Shown piece after piece: positions 17,106 through 25,135 of a DNA stretch of 64,000 nt. Every line of letters starts with the position of its first letter. Position 1 is the first letter of the stretch. The notes under the pieces were generated by a model. That model did no database searches, was not told where the DNA came from, and saw only the letters and a list, made by a program, of their open reading frames with translations. This DNA is from Quinella sp. 2Q5 (GTDB lineage: Bacteria > Bacillota > Negativicutes > Selenomonadales > Selenomonadaceae). The stretch is taken from NCBI GenBank assembly GCA_015206785.1, contig JADEZQ010000003.1, positions 81,591 to 145,590 on the forward strand. Reading direction: 5' to 3'. Made by a program: the position numbers and the translations under genes.

Positions 17106-17134
17106 ATCTTCCTACAAATCGCCGCGGTTGTCAA
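17106..17134 (-). promoter_or_regulatory. probable promoter of the cobalamin riboswitch RNA
   Basis: Minus strand perfect TTGACA (17,129-17,134), N17, GAAGAT (17,106-17,111, a weak -10), about 30 bases before the aptamer P1 stem. Confidence 0.5.
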
Positions 17135-17154
17135 CAAAAATTTTTCGGCGGCGA

Positions 17155-17184
17155 TTGACAGCAGGAAAAAATTTATGATAGACT
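17155..17184 (+). promoter_or_regulatory. sigma-A promoter of rplS
   Basis: TTGACA (17,155-17,160), N18 with an A6T3 tract, TAGACT (17,179-17,184). It is divergent from the riboswitch promoter. Confidence 0.65.
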
Positions 17185-17252
17185 TCGTAAGCTGTTGAGG
17201 CGTTCCTCTGCGTGCGGGCATGAACGTCGGACAAAGATGGGAGGACACCAAA

Positions 17253-17603
17253 TTGAATATCATCGAACTTATTGAGCGCGAACAGTTGCGCGAGAACATC
17301 CCGCAATTTGCGCCGGGCGACACCGTGCGCGTCCATGCAAAAATCGTGGAAGGCAACCGTGAACGCATCCAGATCTTCGAGGGCGTGGTCATCGGTCGCC
17401 AAGGTAGCGGTCTGCGCGAGATGTTCACCGTGCGCCGCATTTCCTACGGCGTGGGCGTGGAGCGCATGTTCCCCGTGCATTCGCCGCGCGTGGAGAAAAT
17501 CGAAGTCGTTCGCCGCGGCGCAGTTCGTCGTGCCAAGCTCTACTACCTGCGCAAGCTCACGGGTAAGGCGGCGCGTATCAAAGAGAAGAAACCCAAGAAA
17601 TAA
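17253..17603 (+). CDS. rplS: 50S ribosomal protein L19
   Basis: The 116-residue protein lies at the 30S-50S interface. [20 protein letters not shown] and [11 protein letters not shown] are the family signatures, and the C-terminus is Lys/Arg rich. The frame opens at 17,220, but the TTG at 17,253 has GGGAGG 8 bases before it and gives the standard L19 N-terminus (MNIIELIE). It is transcribed alone, with its own promoter and terminator. Confidence 0.97.
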   Translation: MNIIELIEREQLRENIPQFAPGDTVRVHAKIVEGNRERIQIFEGVVIGRQGSGLREMFTVRRISYGVGVERMFPVHSPRVEKIEVVRRGAVRRAKLYYLRKLTGKAARIKEKKPKK

Positions 17604-17619
17604 TCCGTCCGAAATTCCA

Positions 17620-17649
17620 CGCCGTGCAAAATCTGCGCGGCGGTTTTTT
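17620..17649 (+). terminator. rplS terminator
   Basis: CGCCGTGC (17,620-17,627), 7-base loop, GCGCGGCG (17,635-17,642, one G-U pair), then GTTTTTT. Confidence 0.85.
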
Positions 17650-17663
17650 GTTGACAGCGAACT

Positions 17664-17832
17664 GAGGCCGACGTGATGTCGGCCCGCCGCCGTATGACGA
17701 CCATGGATGGCGTCATAGGCGGCACGAGCGTCTACGGGTAAGCGCGGACGTTTCGTTGGTGGACGGTATCCGCCCCACGCGCAGTGGCGAGTTTCTTTGC
17801 TACTTTCTTTCCTCGGTGAAAGAAAGTAGATC
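17664..17832 (-). repeat. composite hairpin repeat, family B, copy 1
   Basis: This 169-base element is the reverse complement of a nearly identical 169-base copy at 34,788-34,956. In its own direction (minus) it holds a CTACTTTCTTTC/GAAAGAAAGTAG stem (12 bp), a short CCAC/GTGG stem, a middle part, a GCCGCC-TATGACG stem and a GGCCGAC-ATCAC-GTCGGCC hairpin. The short stem covaries with copy 2 (A17785-T17777 here, G34835-C34843 there). It fills nearly the whole rplS-thrS gap. Confidence 0.9.
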
Positions 17833-17878
17833 ACGACAAATTCAATCTAAGCGAACGACAAAAGAGGAGGCAAACACA

Positions 17879-19660
17879 ATGACGATCATCACGAAGGACG
17901 GCACGCTTGCTGAAGCCGACAGCTCCGAAGCTCTGCACGCGCTTAGGCATACGGCGTCGCACATCATGGCGCAGGCGATAAAACATCTCTACGGCGGCGA
18001 AGACGGCACGCAAGTCAAGCTGGCAATCGGTCCGGCAATCGATACGGGCTTCTACTACGACATCGACACCGACAGGAAAATCACCGACGAAGACCTTGCC
18101 GACATCGAACGCGAAATGAAGTCCATCGTCAAAAAAAATCTCAAGCTCGAACGTTCGGTTATGAGCCGCGCCGACGCGCTGAAAAAATTTTCCGACGAGG
18201 GCGAGACATACAAGGTTGAACTGATTGAGGCGTTGCCCGACGATGCGGAAATTTCTCTGTTCACCCAAGGCGACTTCACCGACCTTTGCGCGGGTCCGCA
18301 CGTCCAATCCACCGGCAAGGTCAAAGCGTTCAAGCTCATGAGTATTGCGGGTGCTTATTGGCGCGGCGACGAACATAACAAGATGTTGCAACGAATTTAC
18401 GGCACGGCATTCGCCACAAAGGACGAACTGCAAGCGTATCTGACGATGCTGGAGGAAGCGGCACGGCGCGACCATCGCAAGCTCGGCAAGGAGTTGGATT
18501 TGTTCAGCCTGCACGACGAAGGCCCCGGCTTCCCGTTCTTCCACCCCAACGGCATGGTCATCCGCAACGAACTGCTCAACTATTGGCGCGAAGTTCATCG
18601 CCGCTACGGCTACCAAGAGATCGCCACGCCCATCATCCTCAACCGCAAGCTCTGGGAAACGTCCGGTCACTGGGATCACTACAAGGAGAACATGTACTTC
18701 ACGCAGATTGACGAGGAGGATTACGCCGTCAAGCCTATGAACTGCCCCGGCAGCATGCTCGTCTACAACACGCACGTCCACAGCTACCGCGACCTGCCGT
18801 TGAGATTGGCGGAGCTCGGTCTCGTTCATCGCCACGAAAAGAGCGGCGTGCTTCACGGGTTGTTCAGAGTGCGAAACTTCACGCAGGACGACGCGCATAT
18901 TTACATGACGCCCGCGCAGGTTGAACCGGAGATTCAGCGGACGATTGATCTGTTCGACGAGGTGTATAAAACTTTCGGGCTGACATACAAGGCGGAATTG
19001 TCGACGCGCCCCGAAAATTCAATGGGCGACGACGCGACGTGGGAACTTGCCACTGACGCCCTGCGCAAAGCTCTCGACCACCGCGGGCTTGATTACGTCG
19101 TCAACGAGGGCGACGGCGCGTTTTACGGCCCGAAGATCGACTTCCACCTGAAAGATTCCATCGGCAGAACGTGGCAATGCGGCACCATTCAGCTGGATAT
19201 GATGCTGCCCGAAAAGTTCGACCTCAACTACATCGGCGAGGACGGCGAGAAACATCGCCCCATCATGGTGCACCGCGTGGTTTACGGCTCAATCGAACGG
19301 TTCATCGGCATTTTGATCGAGAACTACGCGGGAGCCTTCCCCGTGTGGCTGGCACCCGTGCAGATAAAAATTCTGCCCATCACCGACGCGCACATCGCCT
19401 ACGCCAAAGAACTCGCGGATAAATTCTTCGCGCTGAACTTCCGCGCCGAAGTGGACGACCGCAACGAGAAAGTCGGCAAGAAGATTCGCGACGCGCAGGT
19501 CAAAAAAATTCCCTACACCATCGTCGTCGGCGACAAGGAGGCTCAAACCGGCGTCCTGCCCGTCCGCAAGTACGGCGTCACCGACAGCGTGAACATGAGC
19601 GTTGCGGACTTCGTCGCCTATGTTCAGGGCAAGATCGCCGCGCGTGACCAGTCGCTGTAA
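17879..19660 (+). CDS. thrS: threonyl-tRNA synthetase (no TGS domain)
   Basis: This 593-residue enzyme charges tRNA-Thr. The editing domain shows RHTASHIMAQAIK (H24, H28) and the class II core shows MNCPGSMLVY, HRHEKSGVLHGLFRVRNF and PVWLAPVQI. The start at 17,879 has GAGGAGG upstream. The frame continues upstream through repeat B1, but that is non-coding. Compared with the usual form of about 640 residues, the N-terminal TGS domain is missing; only about 20 residues precede the editing-domain motif. No T-box is visible in the leader. Confidence 0.96.
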   Translation: MTIITKDGTLAEADSSEALHALRHTASHIMAQAIKHLYGGEDGTQVKLAIGPAIDTGFYYDIDTDRKITDEDLADIEREMKSIVKKNLKLERSVMSRADALKKFSDEGETYKVELIEALPDDAEISLFTQGDFTDLCAGPHVQSTGKVKAFKLMSIAGAYWRGDEHNKMLQRIYGTAFATKDELQAYLTMLEEAARRDHRKLGKELDLFSLHDEGPGFPFFHPNGMVIRNELLNYWREVHRRYGYQEIATPIILNRKLWETSGHWDHYKENMYFTQIDEEDYAVKPMNCPGSMLVYNTHVHSYRDLPLRLAELGLVHRHEKSGVLHGLFRVRNFTQDDAHIYMTPAQVEPEIQRTIDLFDEVYKTFGLTYKAELSTRPENSMGDDATWELATDALRKALDHRGLDYVVNEGDGAFYGPKIDFHLKDSIGRTWQCGTIQLDMMLPEKFDLNYIGEDGEKHRPIMVHRVVYGSIERFIGILIENYAGAFPVWLAPVQIKILPITDAHIAYAKELADKFFALNFRAEVDDRNEKVGKKIRDAQVKKIPYTIVVGDKEAQTGVLPVRKYGVTDSVNMSVADFVAYVQGKIAARDQSL

Positions 19661-19687
19661 AAATTTCCGACACGATTAATTTTCGCT

Positions 19688-19716
19688 AAATCCTTCGCTG
19701 CGGAGGATTTTTTTTT
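19688..19716 (+). terminator. thrS terminator
   Basis: AAATCCT and AGGATTT pair around a CTGC loop region, followed by T8. Confidence 0.85.
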
Positions 19717-19726
19717 CAGGATTGTC

Positions 19727-19735
19727 TGGTATAAT
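19727..19735 (+). promoter_or_regulatory. extended -10 promoter of the GTPase gene
   Basis: TGGTATAAT is an extended -10 (TGnTATAAT) with TATAAT at 19,730-19,735. No good -35 exists because the thrS terminator occupies that position. The start codon lies 25 bases on. Confidence 0.55.
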
Positions 19736-19759
19736 CGCCCGAAAAGGAGGCGTGAACTG

Positions 19760-20206
19760 ATGAGACAGGTTGGCATATTCGGCAAGCGCAAGAGCGGCAA
19801 GTCCGCGTTGATGTACGCGCTGACGAAGCAGAAGATTATACAGGACGCGGCGTTCAGCGCAATGGAAATCGGCGGCGTAACCAAGGTCATGCTCGTGGAC
19901 ACGGTGGGCGTGGACGTGGAAGGCTCGACCGCCGAAAAGTCCGCGCAGTCGGTTGAAGTCGCGCTAATGCTCATAACCGACGACATGTTTGATTTGGAGC
20001 TGGCGTGGGTTAGCAAGCTCATCAAAGGCGGCGCGTCAGTCATCGCAGTCATCGCGCGGGCAGACACCTTCGACGACGGCGGCGCGGCATTGGCGGCGGC
20101 GGTGCGTGAAGTTTCCGGGCTGACGACGTTCTGCGTGAGCTCGACTTTGGGCACGGGCGTCGTTGAATTGGACGAGGAAATCAATCGCAGACTCGCTAAG
20201 GAGTGA
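19760..20206 (+). CDS. small GTPase-domain protein, HydF/Era-like, degenerate
   Basis: The 148-residue protein starts with a P-loop GIFGKRKSGKS (G1, 5-15) and has a G3-like VDTVG (46-50), with an overall layout similar to the GTPase domain of the hydrogenase maturase HydF. The usual G4 NKxD is replaced by IARAD, and neither the dimerisation nor the [4Fe-4S] domain of HydF is present, so it is a lone, altered G domain. It overlaps or abuts the next gene, a secreted protein. Function unknown; HydF relationship is a guess from motif spacing. Confidence 0.7.
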   Translation: MRQVGIFGKRKSGKSALMYALTKQKIIQDAAFSAMEIGGVTKVMLVDTVGVDVEGSTAEKSAQSVEVALMLITDDMFDLELAWVSKLIKGGASVIAVIARADTFDDGGAALAAAVREVSGLTTFCVSSTLGTGVVELDEEINRRLAKE

Positions 20207-20211
20207 GTGCT

Positions 20212-21087
20212 TTGCTCAAGAAAATTTTTGCCGTCATCATCGGCGCGGTGATTATGCTCGCAGGCTCCGTTGAAGCGGCGACCGAATGGTTTTGGCTCGA
20301 CAGCAACGACAAATACAGCAAGTACTTCAACGCCGACAGCGTGACCGTCAAGAGAACATCCACCACCCGCGACGGCCGCGAAGTTGCCACCGAGATTGAG
20401 GCGTGGACGAAAACGACTTACAGCTACGAGGGCGCGGCGGAGACCATCAAAAATTACGGCATAGCGAACATCCTGCCCGACCCGAACAAGCTTGCCTACA
20501 GCCTGGCGTTGATTAGGGTCAATCCGCAGAATCGCACGTTGCAATATATCCGCGAAGACTTCTACGACGACGCCGACAATATCGTCTGGTCTAAGGCTGA
20601 CGGGCGCGTCAAGGAGATCAATTCCCGCACCTTCGACGAAGAATTTTATTGCGCCATCGTCGACGAGGTCTTTCGTATGGGCGAACGCGACCGCAAACGT
20701 GCGCCGACTGCCGAACGCTGGATTGAGCTTTGGACGCACACAAACGCCGACGGCTCGACAACCACCCTTTCCGCCGACACTACAACCATGCAGCTCAAAG
20801 GTTCCAATCTCATCTTGTGGGAATGGCAGGTTACCAAAAATTCCGCCGGCAAGACCACCGAGATCCGCTTCATGAAGAAGGCAGTCAACCTGACGCAGGG
20901 CACCGAGGTCATCAAGGAAAGCAGCAAGATTTGGACGCCGAACGATTCTTGGCAGGAGCTCAAGGACGAATACGGCGGTGCTTACCGAATGATTAAGAGC
21001 GACGAGCCCGACTACAAGGGGCTGATTCGTCTGCGTGCTTACGTCAAGAACAATCCGCGCTGGGTCACGCGCTATTCGCTGGACTGA
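20212..21087 (+). CDS. secreted protein of unknown function with two similar halves
   Basis: I do not recognise this 291-residue protein. It has a clear signal peptide ([16 protein letters not shown] followed by AGSVEA) and is then periplasmic or outer-membrane associated. The two halves have a comparable layout: each opens with an aromatic W-x-x-L start ([18 protein letters not shown]), followed by a Thr/Ser-rich strand pair. The TTG at 20,212 has AAGGAG 9 bases upstream and is preferred over the GTG at 20,203, which overlaps the GTPase stop. It lies 13 bases before metA. Confidence 0.75.
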   Translation: MLKKIFAVIIGAVIMLAGSVEAATEWFWLDSNDKYSKYFNADSVTVKRTSTTRDGREVATEIEAWTKTTYSYEGAAETIKNYGIANILPDPNKLAYSLALIRVNPQNRTLQYIREDFYDDADNIVWSKADGRVKEINSRTFDEEFYCAIVDEVFRMGERDRKRAPTAERWIELWTHTNADGSTTTLSADTTTMQLKGSNLILWEWQVTKNSAGKTTEIRFMKKAVNLTQGTEVIKESSKIWTPNDSWQELKDEYGGAYRMIKSDEPDYKGLIRLRAYVKNNPRWVTRYSLD

Positions 21088-21100
21088 GGAGGGAACGACA

Positions 21101-22045
21101 TTGCCGATAAAAATTCCGACAAACCTGCCCGCCGCGCACGTGTTGGAGGGCGAAAACATTTTCATCATGAACGCCGAGCGTGCCTACGCGCAGGACATCC
21201 GCCCGCTGAAAATTTTGATACTCAACCTTATGCCGATAAAGTCCGTCACCGAAACGCAACTGCTGCGTCTGCTGGGCAACACGCCGCTTCAAGTCGAAGT
21301 CGACTTCATCTACACGCGCACCTATCAGCCGACGCACACGTCCCACGACTACCTGACGGAATTCTACGGCACGTTCGACGACGTCCGCCGCAACAACTAC
21401 GACGGCTTCATCATCACGGGTGCGCCCATTGAGCTTTTGGACTTCGAGGACGTCGCTTATTGGCAGGAGCTCGTTGAGATTATGGATTGGAGCAAGTCAC
21501 ATGCCTGGTCGACGTTCCACATCTGCTGGGGTGCGCAGGCGGCTCTGTATCATCATTACGGCGTTCCGAAATATTTGTTGCCCGAAAAATTTTCCGGCGT
21601 CTACCGTCACAAACTCTGCGTCCGCCACGAAAAACTTTTCCGCGGCTTCGACGATGAATTCTTCGTGCCGCATTCCAGATACACCGAGATCCGCCGCGCC
21701 GACATCGAAAAAATTCCCGCGCTGACCATTCTGTCCGAGTCCGACGACGTTGGCGTCTATGCCGTGGCGAATTTGCAGGAGCGACAATTTTTCATCACCG
21801 GTCACGCCGAATATGACCCGAACACCTTGCGCAACGAATTCGTCCGCGACAGCCGCGCAGGTTTGAATCCCAAAGTGCCGCAAAATTATTTCCCAAACGA
21901 CGACCCGACGCGTGAACCCGTCGTTCGCTGGCGCAGCGTCGCTCATCTGATGTTCGCCAACTGGCTCAACTATTACGTCTACCAAGAGACGCCCTACGAG
22001 CTGGAGGCAATCAGCAGCAAATCGTTCACCAAAGGAGGTTTTTGA
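21101..22045 (+). CDS. metA: homoserine O-acyltransferase MetA (predicted acetyl-CoA type)
   Basis: The 314-residue cytoplasmic enzyme activates homoserine in methionine synthesis. Catalytic C142 (HICWGAQA), H235 and E237 (TGHAEYD) are present. Residue 111 is Glu ([10 protein letters not shown]); from published work on this family, Glu at this site goes with acetyl-CoA use, Gly with succinyl-CoA, so this is likely homoserine O-acetyltransferase. The start is TTG at 21,101 with GGAGGG upstream, giving the classic [12 protein letters not shown]-terminus. It overlaps the next gene by one base. Confidence 0.94.
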   Translation: MPIKIPTNLPAAHVLEGENIFIMNAERAYAQDIRPLKILILNLMPIKSVTETQLLRLLGNTPLQVEVDFIYTRTYQPTHTSHDYLTEFYGTFDDVRRNNYDGFIITGAPIELLDFEDVAYWQELVEIMDWSKSHAWSTFHICWGAQAALYHHYGVPKYLLPEKFSGVYRHKLCVRHEKLFRGFDDEFFVPHSRYTEIRRADIEKIPALTILSESDDVGVYAVANLQERQFFITGHAEYDPNTLRNEFVRDSRAGLNPKVPQNYFPNDDPTREPVVRWRSVAHLMFANWLNYYVYQETPYELEAISSKSFTKGGF

Positions 22046-23358
22046 TGGACATCTTGCCCATACTACTGCAAACGTTTCTCGTCGCGTTCCTGATAGCCAT
22101 GAACGGCTTCTTCGTCGCAGCGGAATTTTGTTGCGTGAAGATACGTCCTTCGCGGCTGGAAACGCTAATCCAAGAGGGCAACACCCGCGCCAAGTACGCA
22201 AAGAAATTGGTCGACGAACTCGACGAGGCTCTGTCGGTGACGCAGCTGGGCATAACGCTGGCGTCTTTGGGGCTGGGCTGGATTGGCGAGCCGTTCGTTG
22301 CGGAATTAATCGCGCCCGCCATTCACGCCGCCGGCTTCAGCGAAACGCTCGGTCACACGATATCGTTCGCGCTGGCGTTCTCGCTGATAACGTCCCTGCA
22401 CATCATTCTGGGCGAACTGACACCCAAGTCAATGGCAATCGCCGCCGCGGAAAAAATTCTGCTCAACATCGCGCTGCCAATGCTCGTCTTCTGGAAGGTG
22501 ATGTATCCGTTCGTGTGGCTGCTCAATCACATGGCGGGCTTCGTCAGCCATCACTTGGGGCTCACGGCGTCGGAAGGCGAAGTTGCTCACAACCCCGAAG
22601 AAATTCGTCTGCTGATGAAGGAGAGTCGCAAGCAGGGGCTCGTTGACGACACCGAGGTCGACTTCGTCGATAACGTCTTCGACTTCACCGAGCGCAACGT
22701 CCGCGAAATCATGGTGCCGCGCCCCGACATGGTCTGCCTGTATCTGAACCGCAGCTACGAAGAAAATTTGGCGACGATCCTGGAAGAGGAGATGACGCGC
22801 TATCCCATCTGCAACGAGGACAAAGATCACATCGTCGGCTTCCTGCACATCAAAGACCTGACGAAAGTTCTGATTCAAGGCAAACGCCGCCCGTCGCTGA
22901 AAAAATTGGCGCGCAAAGTTTTCTTCGTGCCGGAGAGCATGGACGTGAGCGTTCTGCTTGAGACGATGCAGAAGAACCGTTCACAGCTGGCAATCGTCGT
23001 GGACGAATACGGCGGCACCGCCGGCATGGTCACCATTGAAGACATCATCGAGGAGATTGTCGGCGACATTCAGGACGAATTCGACGAGGAACGCCCCGAC
23101 GCCGAGAAGCGCGACGATAATCTTTATTCGGTCGATGCCAAGATGTTGCTTGAGGAGCTTGAAGACGAATTCGACATCACAATCGACGACGAGGACGTTG
23201 ACACCGTCGGCGGCTGGTTGAACGACAAGCTCGGCGGCGAACCGAAGGTCGGGCAATCCGCCGCGTGGGAGGGCAACACCTTCTACGTCGAGGAGGTCGA
23301 AGGCATGCGCATTACCCGCGTGCTCATTCGTCTGGCTAAAGACCGCGTCGACGACTGA
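22045..23358 (+). CDS. CorC/HlyC-type membrane transporter (CNNM + CBS domains)
   Basis: The 437-residue inner-membrane protein has a CNNM/DUF21 region (about 1-200, several transmembrane segments, with LSVTQLGITLASLGLGW), a CBS pair (about 205-335, with ERNVREIMVPRPDM and VVDEYGGTAGMVTIEDI) and a C-terminal CorC_HlyC domain. Such proteins export magnesium or sodium/cobalt. AAAGGAGG precedes the ATG by 6 bases. A terminator follows at once. Confidence 0.9.
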   Translation: MDILPILLQTFLVAFLIAMNGFFVAAEFCCVKIRPSRLETLIQEGNTRAKYAKKLVDELDEALSVTQLGITLASLGLGWIGEPFVAELIAPAIHAAGFSETLGHTISFALAFSLITSLHIILGELTPKSMAIAAAEKILLNIALPMLVFWKVMYPFVWLLNHMAGFVSHHLGLTASEGEVAHNPEEIRLLMKESRKQGLVDDTEVDFVDNVFDFTERNVREIMVPRPDMVCLYLNRSYEENLATILEEEMTRYPICNEDKDHIVGFLHIKDLTKVLIQGKRRPSLKKLARKVFFVPESMDVSVLLETMQKNRSQLAIVVDEYGGTAGMVTIEDIIEEIVGDIQDEFDEERPDAEKRDDNLYSVDAKMLLEELEDEFDITIDDEDVDTVGGWLNDKLGGEPKVGQSAAWEGNTFYVEEVEGMRITRVLIRLAKDRVDD

Positions 23359-23377
23359 ACGATTAACCGCACATCAA

Positions 23378-23410
23378 AAGCCCCCCGTCGTGTTGACGAG
23401 GGGCTTGTTT
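23378..23410. terminator. bidirectional terminator, CorC gene / OmpM-1
   Basis: AAGCCCC and GGGGCTT flank an inner GTC/GAC stem. T-rich sequence follows on the plus strand and an A-run (T-run on the minus strand) on the other side. Confidence 0.8.
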
Positions 23411-23436
23411 ATTGTCGTGATGTTGTGTCGAACGGC

Positions 23437-24822
23437 TTAGAAGAAGAATTCCACGCGACCGAAGAATCTTTGAGCTTTGCCGTGACCGCCATCGACTGCG
23501 GTGTTGTATTTGCCGGTGAAGTATTTGGCGATGAGCCCGATGTTGTCGAACGGAGCCCAGCTTGCGCCGGCGACGAAACCGTGCGTGCCGCCCATGGCGT
23601 CATCATTGACCGTACCTGCCATCGTGGCGTTGGTGCCGAACTTACGATAGCCGGCCCAGACAGCCCACTGACCTTTGGCAACCTTCAAGCTGCGGTCGCG
23701 CCAATCGCCGGTTCTGCTGACGGACTGACCGTAGTCGCCATAGCGCAGCTCAGCCTGCCAGGAATTTTTCTCCACGTCGGCTTTGGTGTTGCGAGCATAC
23801 GCGCCGCGGAGCATGAGCCTGTCGCTGAACTTGTAGCCGAGGTTGACCGTCCAGATGTCCGCCTTGTTGTATTTCTTGGCGTCAGTGTTGCCGGTGAGGA
23901 AGAAGTTCTCAACGAACTGTCTGCGTCCCCAGGCAAGATCGTCGTCCTTGAGGTGATACCAGCCTGCGCCGCCGAAGAGACCTTTGTTACCCTGATCGTA
24001 ATCTACACGCAGACCGACCATCGTTCCGGGATCAGCGGTGGTGACGAAGCTGCCGTTGATGCCGCCGCCGACTTTGTCATCGCGCAGACGACCGGCATTC
24101 GCCGTGAACTTCCATTTGCTTCCGAAAGTGACCTGTGCACCGGAGAGTTGCGTATCCCAGATGAGACCGAATTCGCCTGCAGGATTGAGTTCCATACGAC
24201 CGAGTTTGATCTGGAACTTGTCGTAGTCGCCCTGTGCCCAGCCGCGAACGAGGTTGAAGTCCGTGGTGGTGTCGTATCTCATGTCGCCCGTCGCGTCGAT
24301 ACGAGCGCGGAGTGTCCAGTGGTCATTGACTTCGGCGATGGGCTCGAAGCGGAAGACGTAACCGTTGCTGGTATCTTTTGCCTTGTGACCGGTGTTGAGC
24401 GGGTCGCGTTTGTTCTGACGATAGGTGTACTCCAACTTGCCCTGCCAGATGACTTTGTCGCCGTACTTCTCAAGGTTGTCGACGCGGACGCCGAGAGCAT
24501 CGAGTTCGTCACGGAATTCAGCGACGAGGCGGTCAAGTTCAGCTTTGTTTGCACCGGTCGGATTCTTCGCCAGGGCACGGGCGATCATCTGCGCCGCTTC
24601 GTAACGGGTGATGTTTCTGTCGCCGCGGAACAGGCTGTTCGGACGACCATACTCATCGGTGTAACCGTCAATGACGCCGGCGACGCGGAGTTTCTCGATG
24701 GACTGATATGCCCAGTGACCCGCGGGGACGTCGGTGAACGGGTTGGCAATCGCCGCGAAAGACGTGGACGATACGCCGATGACTGCTGCTGCTGCAAGAG
24801 CTGCTGCTACTGATTTCTTCAT
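23437..24822 (-). CDS. SLH-domain outer-membrane porin OmpM, paralogue 1
   Basis: The 461-residue protein has a signal peptide (about 1-24, MKKSVAAALAAAAVIG), one SLH domain (about 25-85, FTDVPAGHWAYQSIEKL and ITRYEAAQMIARAL), a short coiled coil (about 90-125) and then a beta-barrel ending in Phe (RVEFFF). In Negativicutes the SLH domain binds polyaminated peptidoglycan and tethers the outer membrane, while the barrel is a pore. The in-frame ATG 9 bases earlier lies too close to AAGGAGG, so the second ATG is chosen. Own promoter, leader element and terminator. Confidence 0.93.
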   Translation of the reverse strand: MKKSVAAALAAAAVIGVSSTSFAAIANPFTDVPAGHWAYQSIEKLRVAGVIDGYTDEYGRPNSLFRGDRNITRYEAAQMIARALAKNPTGANKAELDRLVAEFRDELDALGVRVDNLEKYGDKVIWQGKLEYTYRQNKRDPLNTGHKAKDTSNGYVFRFEPIAEVNDHWTLRARIDATGDMRYDTTTDFNLVRGWAQGDYDKFQIKLGRMELNPAGEFGLIWDTQLSGAQVTFGSKWKFTANAGRLRDDKVGGGINGSFVTTADPGTMVGLRVDYDQGNKGLFGGAGWYHLKDDDLAWGRRQFVENFFLTGNTDAKKYNKADIWTVNLGYKFSDRLMLRGAYARNTKADVEKNSWQAELRYGDYGQSVSRTGDWRDRSLKVAKGQWAVWAGYRKFGTNATMAGTVNDDAMGGTHGFVAGASWAPFDNIGLIAKYFTGKYNTAVDGGHGKAQRFFGRVEFFF

Positions 24823-24902
24823 GATGAACATCCTCCTTAAAGATGCCGCAAAAAGAAATTTGTCGATTGACTTTCGCGACGCGGCTTCGGAGGTTGTTCA
24901 CA

Positions 24903-24924
24903 TTGAGTGGCCGTGTTTCCTCAA
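24903..24924 (-). promoter_or_regulatory. conserved leader element of OmpM-1
   Basis: Minus strand TTGAG-N12-CTCAA with GAAACACGGCCA in the middle, about 80 bases before the start and about 35 after the -10, so inside the 5' untranslated RNA. Nearly identical copies lie before OmpM-2 and OmpM-3. The ends can pair as a 5-bp stem. Confidence 0.75.
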
Positions 24925-24962
24925 ATGACATGATCCGTTGCCTTGTCGTTCAAGTCGCCGCC

Positions 24963-24991
24963 ATGATACCGCTAAAAATTTTTTGTGTCAA
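24963..24991 (-). promoter_or_regulatory. sigma-A promoter of OmpM-1
   Basis: Minus strand TTGACA (24,986-24,991), N17 with an A6T5 tract, TATCAT (24,963-24,968). The remaining gap to 25,086 is A+T rich without a gene. Confidence 0.85.
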
Positions 24992-25086
24992 CATATCTGC
25001 CAAAAATTTTCTGCTGTACGTTCAGGTATCTTTCATGCTATAATTTATAATTTTTCAGGTGACGTTCATGATGTTGCGCCGACAAC

Positions 25087-25112
25087 AAAAAAGAGCCCCC
25101 GTACGGGAGCTC
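25087..25112 (-). terminator. OmpM-2 terminator
   Basis: Minus strand GAGCTCCCGTACGGGGGCTC hairpin followed by T6, 24 bases past the OmpM-2 stop. Confidence 0.85.
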
Positions 25113-25135
25113 GTGTGGTCTGCAGTGATGGCGGT

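Noticed and set aside
17756..17878. N-terminal extension of thrS
   Set aside because: The extra residues are a translation of repeat B1 and resemble no TGS domain.
17604..17878. T-box leader before thrS
   Set aside because: No AGGGTGG-type T-box sequence or specifier structure; the gap is filled by a terminator and repeat B1.
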